A stretch of 64,000 nt of DNA from Verrucomicrobiota bacterium. GTDB taxonomy: Bacteria > Verrucomicrobiota > Verrucomicrobiia > Limisphaerales > J093. The DNA lies in assembly GCA_029556615.1 (NCBI GenBank), contig JAKQDD010000236.1, forward strand, positions 62,001 through 126,000, written 5' to 3'. The stretch's first letter is position 1. Each line of letters starts with the position of its first letter. Under the pieces are notes generated by a model, which was not told the origin of the DNA, did no database searches, and saw only the letters and a list, made by a program, of their open reading frames with translations. A program made the position numbers and the translations under genes. This document shows positions 55,918-64,000 of the stretch, piece after piece.

Positions 55918-56292
55918 CTACTTCGGGCTCTTGATCTCGCCCTGTGCCAGGAGATGCCGGTAGTAATCGTCGGCCTCCTTTTCGCTGATGATCAGGTCCG
56001 AGTTCTTGTCCATGGCGTGGATATGGTCATTGCAGTGCGCATTGAACGCAACCGTTTCCGTCCTGGAATACAGAGAGGCGGAGGTAGTGCCGATGCGTTT
56101 CTTGACGTGCGTCTCCCGTTCCGTTCCATGGATGATCTTGGCGAACAGGTTCTCAGCCTGGGCATTCTCGAAGGAGACCGAGAGCATTGGCTCGTCCATT
56201 CGGGTTTCGGTACCGGTGTTGATGACCTGACACCCACTGCACAAGACAAGGAGAAGTGAGGAGATCAGGAGCTTGCGAGTCTGGTGGTCCAT
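55918..56292 (-). CDS. Putative lipoprotein
   Basis: A 124-residue protein with a lipoprotein signal (LLISSLLLVLCSGC). The mature part contains MLSVSFENAQAENLFAKIIH and a possible EF-hand-like acidic stretch (MDKNSDLIISEKEADDYY). No family recognised. Start at MDHQTRKL. Confidence 0.65.
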   Translation of the reverse strand: MDHQTRKLLISSLLLVLCSGCQVINTGTETRMDEPMLSVSFENAQAENLFAKIIHGTERETHVKKRIGTTSASLYSRTETVAFNAHCNDHIHAMDKNSDLIISEKEADDYYRHLLAQGEIKSPK

Positions 56293-56449
56293 AGTGCTCT
56301 TCCTCAAGAAGCCCATCGCCGACGGCGCCATGGGGCGTGCGAACGACGGCGGATGGGGCCCTGTCGTTTCGGGCTACAACTGTAAGCACATTCCGGACTA
56401 TCCGACAAGCCGAACGCTGGATTCTGTCGCGGCCGTCTCATGCAGCGCC

Positions 56450-56525
56450 GACACCCCGCGCCGCCCGGCTCTCGCTCCGCAGCGTGACGGCGTCGACCGC
56501 CTTCGCCTGCCTCGGCGGGTCGAAG
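56450..56525 (-). pseudogene. Remnant of the DPPTQ/ESRA family
   Basis: The minus strand reads QAKAVDAVTLRSESRAARG, a shortened copy of the family C-terminus. The surrounding 56293-56700 holds otherwise only duplicated flanking DNA. Confidence 0.45.
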
Positions 56526-57055
56526 GGTACGGTGGCGGCGCTCCCCGTCCCGGAGGGCGCGGGGGAGGGGCCTAAGCAGTCATCGACGGGCTGGGTCGGG
56601 AGGGCGGCGGTTGGGCGTCCGAGCGGGGGAGTCCAAGAGCGAGCGTTGATTGGAATGGCGAGGTGTCCGGCTGCGGAGTACGGTGGGTGGAACATCCGTT
56701 ATGACTGAACTCCCCTGTCTCGACTTGAAGACCCTCCCTCTGTCGTACGATGGCAAGAAGCCCGGGAGGCTGACCACGTGGGCCACGAAAGCGTTCCGAG
56801 GGAAAGTGCCTGGGGGCTGGTTGGTGGTCACCTGCGGTAACAACGGGCTTAGCGGCATCACGTTCTATCCGGATCCGAAACACGAGTGGAATGGTGGCAG
56901 CCGTCGACTGACGGCTCGTATTTGTTACCCGGGCGGTTGGCGCTGCCGTTCCCGGCGCCATCAGTGGCGTTCCGAATCGGGCGCGGGGCGCCAGGTGGCG
57001 GCAGTGGGGATGCTATGCGTCCCGGAGGTCGTGGGGGGGGGCGGAGGGTGAGGAC
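56510..57055. repeat. Duplicated segment matching 51190-51790
   Basis: Matches 51190-51305 and 51365-51790 at roughly 93% by eye, skipping ~60 bp present only in the first copy. It carries the second copy of the 69-residue gene. Confidence 0.75.
56701..57051 (+). pseudogene. Small conserved protein (copy 2), stop lost by frameshift
   Basis: Same first 66 residues as 51448-51657, but one inserted base after GGCAGC shifts the frame, removing the stop and adding ~50 unrelated residues. Silent differences elsewhere suggest it was functional until recently. Confidence 0.6.
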
Positions 57056-57181
57056 GGTCGGTGAGGGAGGACAACATGGCGGGGCGGGATGGTGCGACTT
57101 GCGGGCGATGGCATTGCGACCGACTCTCGATGGGTTGCAGTTCTGCTCCGCAAACCGTAGTCTGGCCGCCAGATCAAGATC

Positions 57182-57460
57182 ATGCGCCCTTCATATGGTT
57201 GCCCTGCGGTCGCCTGGGGAAGGCGGTTGCTGTTGTCCCTGCTGACAGTGTTGGCCGCCAACGCCCTCGGGGCAGGCGAAGCCGCCTCGCCCCGGCCCAT
57301 GGTCATCCCGTGAAGTGTGGATTTGGGTTTATCACGGCGGAAAGGTGGACTTGTGGGAATCACACATGGCCAGTCGCCATGGCGATGTGAGCAATAGCGA
57401 CCGGGACCCGGACGATCTGCCGGTGTTCAAGCACACGTACACGGTCTACCACTACTGGAT
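57182..57460 (+). pseudogene. Truncated duplicate of the frameshifted exported gene
   Basis: Signal ORF 57182-57313 (AWGRRLLLSLLTVLAANALG) ends at the same CCG-TGA site as 46959-47084, then in +1 frame EVWIWVYHGGKVDLW...YTVYHYW continues to ~57460, where homology stops. The last third of the gene is missing. 57461-57655 shows nothing further. Confidence 0.55.
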
Positions 57461-57655
57461 AGGCGCAGGCCGATCTCCGCGGCGAGAATGGCGAAGTTGG
57501 CGGCAGTCAGTTCGCGGAACAGGGCGGCGTTGCTGACGTGACCGTAACCTCGGACTGACCGACATGTCGGGCAGGGCGACGACGGAATGCCACCGCGTTC
57601 GCCTCACCGCCCCCACAGGGGTCCGCCTTCTTCGTCTCTGTTCCGGTCTGCTCCA

Positions 57656-58813
57656 TTACTGACCTGGGGGGAGGACGGATCGGAACCCGATCAAGTGGAA
57701 CCCGGTGTGCGGCTCAGGGTAGCCGCGGTCCGCGACCCGGCAGCCGGAGGCGTGGCTGAGCCAACAGCCCCCGCGGATCACCCGATATGAGCCCGACAAG
57801 GGAGACACGGGACCGCGTGGGTCAGAAGAGAGCGAAGACTTGTAGTACATGTCCCAGTACCAGTCCCAGCACCATTGATACACGTTCCCCGCCAGGTCGT
57901 ACAAACCATACCCGCTCGGCGCAAATGACCCCACCGGACTGGTGTAGGGCTCGTCTCCCGTCGCGTACGTGGGGTGAAAGCCCTCTTTTGAAGTGACGTC
58001 ATAGGTGTAGTGCGGCTTACCGCCTTCCCAGTAGCTACAGTAATTCGCCTTGCTGTGGCTGATCGTATCCCCCCAAGGAAAGCGGCTCGCTGAGAGTCCA
58101 CCCCTCGCCGCATACTCCCACTCCGCCTCCGTCGGCAAGCGATACCCCTTGTTCCACTTGACCCAGTCGTTCTGAACATCCACCTGCCCCGTGCGGTACA
58201 CTGTTGTCTGGGCCGCTCTCGTGTAGTAGGCCGGAACCCTCCCCTCTTTCTCGCTGCGCGCATTGCACCACTTCACACAGTCATACCAGTCAACTGTCTG
58301 AATCGGGTGATTCGCCGCCTTCCCCGATCCCGGATTGTCAAACTGGTAGCCGTGGTCGATGGCCCACTGGTACACGTCATCCCACAGCGCTTTGGTGACT
58401 TCCGTCCGGTCCATGTAAAACGCGCTGACGAGTACGCTGTGCACCGGTTGTTCACCGTAATCTCCATCGCCGAAACTGTCGCCCATATGGAAGGAACCCG
58501 CCGGGATCAACGCCATGCCGACCGGGGGATTCGGATCGAAGAGACGAAGGATCGTCACGCCATCATTGGTTGGAACATGGACGTAGTCCGCCCAGCGTGA
58601 TTCATCCACCAGTTCGCCCGCGGTTTGCACGGTGAACGTGGCGTTCGTAGGCATATTGGCCCAGGTGATGAAGCCGTCGGCCGTGACGCCCGTAATCTCC
58701 GTCGGCACGGGTCCGACGATGCGGAAGAAGCGGTTGCTCTGCGCGAGGGCGGTCCCCACTTCAGTTGCCAACAAACTCCCCGCGAGCATCAGACTGATCC
58801 TCAGCATGTTCAT
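57656..58813 (-). CDS. Exported SUMF1/FGE-sulfatase-domain protein
   Basis: A 385-residue secreted protein with signal MLRISLMLAGSLLATEVGTA. Residues ~30-90 are a beta domain; residues ~98-380 match the formylglycine-generating-enzyme fold: MALIPAGSFHMGDSF, PVHSVLVSAFYMDRTEVT, YRLPTEAEWEYAARGG, GLYDLAGNVYQWCWDWY, RVIRGGCWLSHASGCRVADR. The two Cys of true FGE are not clearly in place, so a binding or structural role is more likely than sulfatase maturation. Such genes are numerous in Verrucomicrobia. Confidence 0.9.
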   Translation of the reverse strand: MNMLRISLMLAGSLLATEVGTALAQSNRFFRIVGPVPTEITGVTADGFITWANMPTNATFTVQTAGELVDESRWADYVHVPTNDGVTILRLFDPNPPVGMALIPAGSFHMGDSFGDGDYGEQPVHSVLVSAFYMDRTEVTKALWDDVYQWAIDHGYQFDNPGSGKAANHPIQTVDWYDCVKWCNARSEKEGRVPAYYTRAAQTTVYRTGQVDVQNDWVKWNKGYRLPTEAEWEYAARGGLSASRFPWGDTISHSKANYCSYWEGGKPHYTYDVTSKEGFHPTYATGDEPYTSPVGSFAPSGYGLYDLAGNVYQWCWDWYWDMYYKSSLSSDPRGPVSPLSGSYRVIRGGCWLSHASGCRVADRGYPEPHTGFHLIGFRSVLPPGQ

Positions 58814-58984
58814 GGATGGGGTTTCTCTCCTGTTCTCTGCTGATGTGAACCTGTGTCAAAGGATCGGGCTGTTCACTTGGGTACACTATACGCCTCCCTG
58901 CACACGTCAATCTTGATGCAGGTCGTTGATTGCCAAGAACTGGTAGACTCCATGCGTGACGGATTCTGAGTGGTGCAAAGCTTA

Positions 58985-59085
58985 CCCCCCACCCCTGACA
59001 ACGCCCTTCCCGACGAGCGCCGCCCAGAGCTCTCTATGCAGCGTGATGGCGGCGAGCGCGCCGTCCTCGACCGCCTTCGCCTGTA
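58985..59085 (-). pseudogene. Remnant of the DPPTQ/ESRA family
   Basis: The minus strand reads QAKAVEDGALAAITLHRELW then AALVGKGVVRG, a well-preserved C-terminus without its N-terminal part. Confidence 0.5.
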
Positions 59086-59184
59086 CCGGTGGGCGTGAGG
59101 ACGTGCGCTGGATACGTGGCGTTCTCGCGGATTGCCTCTCGGGCGATCGTTGCCGTATAAGGGCTTCAAGACGATCTGCATCAT

Positions 59185-59480
59185 GTCGCCGACCATGAAT
59201 CCGCTGGAACCACCAGACAGCCGCCACCTGGACGCCGCACAAGGGTGGCTGCCGCTGGGCGATCCCATCGAGGCGAACGTTCGAGGGCTGGAGTGAGGCT
59301 GGGCGGGAGAGCATTTGGCGAGACTGCCCGGGGGGGCGGAAGGGACCGGCACCAGTGGGAACCCGCCGAAGCCGCTGGGACCGCGCGATTGACGCCGAGG
59401 GGAGGACGGCGTATTGGAGAGGCATGAGCCCATCGACTGAGGATCTGACCTTCCGGGTTCGAGGCGTTGTGTCACATCGT
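59185..59480 (+). pseudogene. Chimera of TPR, 63-residue and lysine-rich gene fragments
   Basis: 59190-59275 matches the first ~25 codons of the TPR gene (PLEPPDSRHLDAAQGWLPLG). At GGCGAACGTTCG it jumps to the 3' end and flank of the small gene at 16846, and at ~59380 to the start of the lysine-rich gene (MSPSTEDLTF). Three genes adjacent at 15.3-17.2 kb are thus collapsed into 300 bp. Confidence 0.65.
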
Positions 59481-59602
59481 TTCAGCGTTTTCGTCTGTGG
59501 GCGGCGGAGGGCTGTCGATAGGCTTAATGGAAGGTGGGGAGTTCGGCAGTGATGCAGGAAGAGATCTAAGGGGCGGGTGATCGGGGCCCATCGAGATTCT
59601 CC

Positions 59603-60082
59603 GTGAAGGCGTGTCCTGAGTGCTGTAGCGAGATGCCGGATGAGGCTGAGGTCTGCCGTTCTTGTGGGCGGAGGGTTCTCGGCAAAGCATGTCCCGAGTG
59701 CGCGGAACTCTCCAAGGCCGCCGCGAAGAAGTGCCGATATTGCGGGTACGATTGGGCCCGGGAGGCGAGGATTGCCGTCGTTGAACCCTACAGTGCCAAG
59801 GCATCATTCCTGCCGACCCTGCTGTTGCGGGGGCGTCTGATCCCGCAAGAGATCCATCTGACGCCGGAGAAGATCGTGATCAAGACCTGGGGCTTCTTCT
59901 GGCTGAGCCACACGGACGAAGAGATCCCGTGGGAGAAGATCGCGGGCTATCATTACCACTCTGGGTGGTTCTGGGATGGCATTGAGATTCAGACGCGTGG
60001 GCAGAAGTCCAACACCATCGGCTGCCTCCCAAAGTCCGCGGGACGGACCATCAAAGCGAGTCTGGAGCGGATGAAGGAATAG
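59603..60082 (+). CDS. Double zinc-ribbon/PH-like protein (paralogue 2)
   Basis: A 159-residue paralogue of 15970-16449, differing at only about ten residues. Two zinc ribbons (CPECCSEMPDEAEVCRSCG; CPECAELSKAAAKKCRYCG), then the PH-like region. The start codon is GTG instead of ATG. Lies at the end of a ~700-bp duplicated block. Confidence 0.75.
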   Translation: MKACPECCSEMPDEAEVCRSCGRRVLGKACPECAELSKAAAKKCRYCGYDWAREARIAVVEPYSAKASFLPTLLLRGRLIPQEIHLTPEKIVIKTWGFFWLSHTDEEIPWEKIAGYHYHSGWFWDGIEIQTRGQKSNTIGCLPKSAGRTIKASLERMKE

Positions 60083-60097
60083 AATGCGAGTCCTGTT

Positions 60098-60210
60098 GGC
60101 CGGTGGCTGAAGTGCAAGGTCAGGGACCTCCTGCGTGTCGGGGTGTACACGAACGCGTTGGTTTCTTGGCCGACCGCCGAACGAAATGCGCGGCGACTGA
60201 TCCTCTTCAT
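60098..60210 (+). pseudogene. Fragment of a SANT-like gene
   Basis: The plus strand reads GRWLKCKVRDLLRVGVYTNA, LVSWPTAERNARRLILFIL, matching the middle of 18430-19413. It starts right after the zinc-ribbon paralogue, with no upstream or downstream remainder. Confidence 0.6.
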
Positions 60211-60336
60211 TCTCGACAAGCAAGGGGGGAAGGAGCAAGCTCTCCACTGACGCAACACACTGCGTCAAACAGGTCGCCGGAGGCGAATGTCAATCCGTGA
60301 TCGCATTGGTTCCCATCCGCAAGGAGGTTTTCCACA

Positions 60337-61083
60337 ATGGACATCCCACGAATATTCACCATCGCTGAAAGTGCTCACCGCATCCACAACCCGATCACAG
60401 CCGAGAAGCTCGCCACTCTCGGGAAGGCGCTGCGTCTGGAATCGGGGGTCCGAGTGCTGGACCTCGGCAGCGGTTCGGGGGAGATGCTGTGCACCTGGGC
60501 GCGGGATCACGGCGTCATTGGCACAGGCATCGACCTGAGCCCGTTGTTCACGGAACAAGCGAGAGCACGTGCTGAAGAACTCGGCGTCGCCGATCAAGTC
60601 AAGTTCATCCATGGCGATGCTGCGGGCTACGTCGCTGACGAGAAGGTTGGTGTGGCAGCCTGTGTCGGTGCCACTTGGATCGCCGGGGGAGTCGTCGGCA
60701 CCATCGAGCTTCTGGCGCGGAGCCTGCGGACCGGGGGGATCATCCTCATCGGCGAGCCCTACTGGCGACAGTTGCCGCCGACGGAAGATGTTGCCAAGGG
60801 GTGTCTTGCCGAGTCGACCTCCGACTTTCACAGGCTTCCAGAGCTTCTCGCGTCTTTCGGCCACGTTGGCTACGACGTCGTTGAAATGGTTCTGGCTGAC
60901 CAGGACGGCTGGGACCGATACGAGGCGGCCAAGTGGCTCACCATGCGCCGATGGCTTGAAGCCAATCCCAACGACGATTTCGCGAAAGAGGTTCGAGCCC
61001 AGCTGAGCTCGGAACCCGAGCGCTACGCCGCCTGCACGCGTGAATACCTGGGCTGGGGTGTGTTCGCGCTGATGCCGAGGTGA
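60337..61083 (+). CDS. Class I SAM-dependent methyltransferase
   Basis: A 248-residue enzyme. Motif I is VRVLDLGSGSGEMLCTW (~38-54), motif II acidic residue in GTGIDLSPLF (~66), motif III in VKFIHGDAAGYV, motif IV in VGVAACVGATWIAGG, then LARSLRTGGIILIGEPYW. Typical of small-molecule methyltransferases (Methyltransf_11/25). A strong RBS AAGGAGG lies 10 bp upstream of the ATG. Substrate unknown; stands alone. Confidence 0.9.
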   Translation: MDIPRIFTIAESAHRIHNPITAEKLATLGKALRLESGVRVLDLGSGSGEMLCTWARDHGVIGTGIDLSPLFTEQARARAEELGVADQVKFIHGDAAGYVADEKVGVAACVGATWIAGGVVGTIELLARSLRTGGIILIGEPYWRQLPPTEDVAKGCLAESTSDFHRLPELLASFGHVGYDVVEMVLADQDGWDRYEAAKWLTMRRWLEANPNDDFAKEVRAQLSSEPERYAACTREYLGWGVFALMPR

Positions 61084-61605
61084 TGCGCTGGCAGGGAGGG
61101 GGCCAAGGGGGGCGCATCGAAATAATTGACCTATGCGGGTTCGTGGGGTTGTGTTTCGGCTCGCATGGGGAGGCCGTTGGGGATCGAGGTTCCGGACGTC
61201 GGGGAGGAGCGTCGTTCGCGGATGATGCGGAGCGGCGCCGATTTCCGGGTGCGGTGGCGGAGTTGCCGGAGCGTTTGGGGCGGGAGGTGCACGCGCTGGC
61301 GTGATGCCGATCATGACCCCGTGGTGGTGGGGACGAGGGAGGCCAATCGGGGCCACGCGATGGACGAAGCTCAGAAGTGAATTGTCAACCATTTAGATGC
61401 GACCCCATTGCCCCCCGCCGATGGCCTCTGGCGCTTCGTCGACGAATCCGCCCGGGATTATCTCAACAGCTTCTACCGCGCCCGCCAGGTCCCCTGATCC
61501 GGACGCGGAGAGACAATCTGGGGATGGGATACGGCAGAGCTGGGCTGCGTCTTGGCGCTGAATGGCTGCGGCCCGGGGGGCGCGAGGGCGGGGAGGCGCC
61601 CGGGT
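61084..61605. other. Intergenic with possible short gene fragment
   Basis: Around 61400-61497 a plus-strand frame reads ADGLWRFVDESARDYLNSFY then RARQVP before TGA, which looks like the end of a lost gene. Nothing else in this 522-bp gap is convincing. Confidence 0.35.
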
Positions 61606-62271
61606 TCAGAACATGCAGCCGATGGCCACGCGGACTTCGTGGAACAGCATGTCGTCCTGGATATCGTCGAGGCCTGTGTGCCAGTTGGCTCGATAGAAGA
61701 CCTTGAGGTACATGTGATCCGAGATGTCCCATCGCAAGCCCGCGCCCGCGCCCAGGGTGAACGTGGACTGGTCCTGGATCACGACGGTGTAGTAGTAGGG
61801 CACACCCCACGAATCGTAGTCGTAGCAGTCGAACGTCTCGTACTCGTAGAAGTACGCAAATCCGACGCCAGCGGTGAGAAACGGCGTGACGCGCGAACGG
61901 AGGATATTGTAGTCCATGTTCAGGTTGATGGTGAACGCGGCGACGTCCGAGTCGTGGTGGCTGAACGTGGGCGACATGTCCAGGGCGCCATAGCTGAGGT
62001 CGCCATTCACGTTCCAGTGCTCGTCGAGGTTGTACCCGAAGCCGAGGCCGCCCCCGTAGACGGTGTCGTAGTCCGCCTCGACCTGCCGGCCGTTCTCGGT
62101 GTGCATGGTCGCGTGATCACCGGCCATGTACTGGAAGAACAGGCTGGCTTCCCCTCTGCCGGTGCGATGGGATTCCGCCGCGCTCGCTGGCAGGAAGGCC
62201 AGAGCCGTTGCCACCAGGCAGACCAACGTCTGCGAGCGGGGGGCTCGGGCGCGAAAGACGATAGGGCTCAT
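61606..62271 (-). CDS. Outer-membrane beta-barrel protein
   Basis: A 221-residue protein with a signal peptide (TLVCLVATALAFLPASAAES) and alternating strands (ASLFFQYMAGD, VYGGGLGFGYNLDEHWNVNG, VTPFLTAGVGFAYFYEYE, STFTLGAGAGLRWDISDHMY) ending in Phe (VAIGCMF), as outer-membrane barrels do. Eight strands fit an OmpA/OmpW-like barrel. Two Cys in FDCYDYDSW and GCMF are unusual. Confidence 0.85.
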   Translation of the reverse strand: MSPIVFRARAPRSQTLVCLVATALAFLPASAAESHRTGRGEASLFFQYMAGDHATMHTENGRQVEADYDTVYGGGLGFGYNLDEHWNVNGDLSYGALDMSPTFSHHDSDVAAFTINLNMDYNILRSRVTPFLTAGVGFAYFYEYETFDCYDYDSWGVPYYYTVVIQDQSTFTLGAGAGLRWDISDHMYLKVFYRANWHTGLDDIQDDMLFHEVRVAIGCMF

Positions 62272-62459
62272 GGGATCTCCAGGGTTGGATTGGTTGCGGG
62301 GATCAGCTGTCAACAGTGTACCCGACGAGACAAGAGAAGGCAATTCCAAGAGTTGAAGGACTTAGATCGAGAACGACTTCCGGCGTGAGCGCGCGCTTCC
62401 TGTGAGCAGGATGATGGGAGGTCGCTCGGGGATCATGGGGAAACCTCGGGATATGAAAG

Positions 62460-63491
62460 TCAGTGGTACAAGCCGGGGAGGGATGTCGCGAGGCGGTTCG
62501 CGGACACCGTCTGAACGTCATGGCGATGCGAGAGACCGCGCGAGCGCCTGGCATCCTGCTCCTTGAGGAACTCGACGGCATCGGCGAGGACGGTGTGCAC
62601 GACAGGCAGATCCAACTCGCGCGTTTTGCCGAGATGGTCTCCTTCGTACCACTTGATGGTCTTCGGTTCGAGGGCGGCGTTCTGGAGGGCGCGGGCGCAC
62701 TCCGGCGGGATTACGGTGTCGGCCTTGCCGTTCTGAATCAGCACGGGTCTTGGGGAGATCGCCGCTACGTGCCGCACCGGATCCCAGACGCTGCTGAAAT
62801 ACCAGGCGAGCAGGCGCAACCCGTGCCGCCACTTGCCAGCCTCTTCGGCCGCAGCGGGCGAGGACAGCAGCTTCGTTACGCTGCCGCCTCCATAGACCAA
62901 CACCGCCGCGCAGATGCGCGGGTCGAACGCGGTTGCCGTGCTGCCGGTCATCGCACCGTAACTGGCGCCACAGAGATAGATGCGGTTGGTCGCGATGTCG
63001 GGCCGGGTGACCAGGTAGTCAATCAAACGCCGGGTGTCGTTCACGGTCCGCGAGGCCCGGATGCGAAAAGCGGCCAGAGCATGGAGTCCGCCCTTCTGCT
63101 TCCGCTCGCCGCGCATCAGTTGGTCGAAGCAGACGAACGCAAACCCCGCCTTGACGAACGGCTCGTCGAGCCGGTTCCTCGCCATGAACTCCTTGTCGTT
63201 CCCGATGCCGTGCAGGAACACCACACAGGGGAACGGTGCCGGCGAGTCCCTCGGTGTCGCCATGACGGCCGGAACACGATCCCCGTGCGCACCCGCATAG
63301 TAGAATTTCGTCCAGGTGTATGCCGACCGCTCCTCGACCACGACCACCTGGGGGTGCAGGGGAGCTTTCGGATCGTAGCCGTCGAAGTACGTTGCATCCA
63401 GCCACACTTTGCCTGCGACCAGCGCCATGAGGCACAGGACCAGGGCGATGGCCAGGATCCTTGCCCAGGCATTTGTCGTTCCGTGCCACAT
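62460..63491 (-). CDS. Membrane-anchored alpha/beta hydrolase
   Basis: A 343-residue protein with an N-terminal anchor or signal (ILAIALVLCLMALVAGKVW). The hydrolase core shows oxyanion HGIGNDKEF, nucleophile Ser in LCGASYGAMTGS (~175), acid Asp in LIQNGKADTVIPP and His in YEGDHLGK. It resembles the acetyl-xylan-esterase/dienelactone-hydrolase group (Abhydrolase_7). Probably acts on esters in the periplasm; substrate unknown. Confidence 0.88.
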   Translation of the reverse strand: MWHGTTNAWARILAIALVLCLMALVAGKVWLDATYFDGYDPKAPLHPQVVVVEERSAYTWTKFYYAGAHGDRVPAVMATPRDSPAPFPCVVFLHGIGNDKEFMARNRLDEPFVKAGFAFVCFDQLMRGERKQKGGLHALAAFRIRASRTVNDTRRLIDYLVTRPDIATNRIYLCGASYGAMTGSTATAFDPRICAAVLVYGGGSVTKLLSSPAAAEEAGKWRHGLRLLAWYFSSVWDPVRHVAAISPRPVLIQNGKADTVIPPECARALQNAALEPKTIKWYEGDHLGKTRELDLPVVHTVLADAVEFLKEQDARRSRGLSHRHDVQTVSANRLATSLPGLYH

Positions 63492-63792
63492 GAGTCGGAC
63501 CCCACGGCCAGCCTGGATCGAGTCACCTCGACGCCGGCCCCGGCCCCGGGGATGCCTCCACTGTAAGCATGATCAGGGCCTTGCGACAAGGCATTTGGGG
63601 CGGCCCAAATCCTCTTGTCGTGGCCCTCGCCGCCGGCCTATCGTCGCAGCTTGCCGGAAGGGCCGACTGGCCCTGCGGTCTGGGTAAAGCACCCCATGGC
63701 GCCCGGGCAGTTTCCGTGCATAGGATTGCCGCCGTGACGACGAAATGGGCCCGTGAACAGCAGGCCAGCGACTTGGAGAAGGGAGAGCGCTC
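63492..63792. other. Divergent upstream region
   Basis: 301 bp between the hydrolase and the last gene, which are transcribed away from each other. A purine-rich GGAGAAGGGAGAG stretch before 63793 is the likely RBS. No convincing promoter seen by eye. Confidence 0.35.
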
Positions 63793-64000
63793 ATGAAACG
63801 CCTCATGTTGTTCATCGAACCCACGGCCGCCCAAATCAACATCTTCAGCCAGTTCACGTTGCCCCGGCTCGGGAGCTTCATCCTGGCCGGTCTGGCGAAC
63901 CGGCGTGCCTCGTGGAATGCCCGGGTGTTCATCGAGGGACGCGAGCGGTTCGATCTGGCGGCGTGGACCGCCCGACACGGCCGCCCCGACATCGTGGGCA
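63793..64000 (+). CDS. N-terminus of a B12-binding radical-SAM-like protein (partial)
   Basis: Only 69 codons are inside the window: MKRLMLFIEPTAAQINIFSQ, FTLPRLGSFILAGLANRRAS, WNARVFIEGRERFDLAAWT, RHGRPDIVG. This pattern (IEP....IFS.F.LPRLG...LAG) is the start of cobalamin-binding-domain radical-SAM proteins. The radical-SAM CxxxCxxC lies outside the window, so the call rests on the N-terminus only. Confidence 0.7.
   Translation, partial: MKRLMLFIEPTAAQINIFSQFTLPRLGSFILAGLANRRASWNARVFIEGRERFDLAAWTARHGRPDIVG

Noticed and set aside
41143..60336. Integron cassette array
   Set aside because: Many small genes and repeats suggested it, but I see no IntI-type integrase, no attC-like folded sites between genes, and repeats fall inside genes as often as between them.

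Overview
The window looks like GC-rich DNA from a verrucomicrobial (possibly planctomycetal) chromosome. The phylum is an inference from content: PEP-CTERM sorting signals, a SUMF1-type protein, a DUF3568 lipoprotein, double zinc-ribbon proteins, an M56 peptidase fused to HEAT repeats, a 14-repeat WD40 protein, and short lysine/alanine-rich proteins.

Layout. (1) 0-3.6 kb: two overlapping minus-strand genes of unknown function downstream of a WYL-domain regulator. (2) 3.7-10.6 kb: a Tat-signal HIRAN protein, then a tightly packed restriction-modification operon: RHH-like regulator, EVE protein, m5C methyltransferase, McrB-like NTPase, McrC/LlaJI-like nuclease and Vsr repair endonuclease. (3) 10.8-12.7 kb: a large tyrosine recombinase next to a copy of the 3' part of a CAU-anticodon tRNA. 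(4) 12.7-41 kb: a second segment ending in a close paralogue of that recombinase and a second copy of the same ~210-bp tRNA-derived repeat. Cargo includes an Rrf2/NmrA pair, a BlaI/M56-HEAT pair, an ABC-2 permease, a GH5 hydrolase, an orphan HsdR and a WD40 protein. (5) 41-60.3 kb: a mosaic of small genes, paralogues and gene fragments joined by repeated modules, several also present at 12.7-19 kb. (6) 60.3-64 kb: ordinary genes (methyltransferase, beta-barrel protein, alpha/beta hydrolase, start of a B12-binding radical-SAM-like gene).

How it fits together. The two tRNA-derived repeats, each beside an inward-reading recombinase gene, suggest a tandem array of integrative elements using one tRNA 3' end as attachment site. 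The left element carries a LlaJI-like restriction system, in which the methyltransferase would protect host DNA, the McrB/McrC-like pair would cut unmodified DNA, Vsr would repair T:G mismatches from m5C deamination, and the EVE protein may sense modified bases. The second element carries a type I restriction subunit without partners, beside broken genes. The mosaic region holds at least eight same-strand remnants of one small gene family, four copies of a module with a 10-bp-phased CACAGAT triplet, and duplicated small genes whose copies differ mostly at silent sites.
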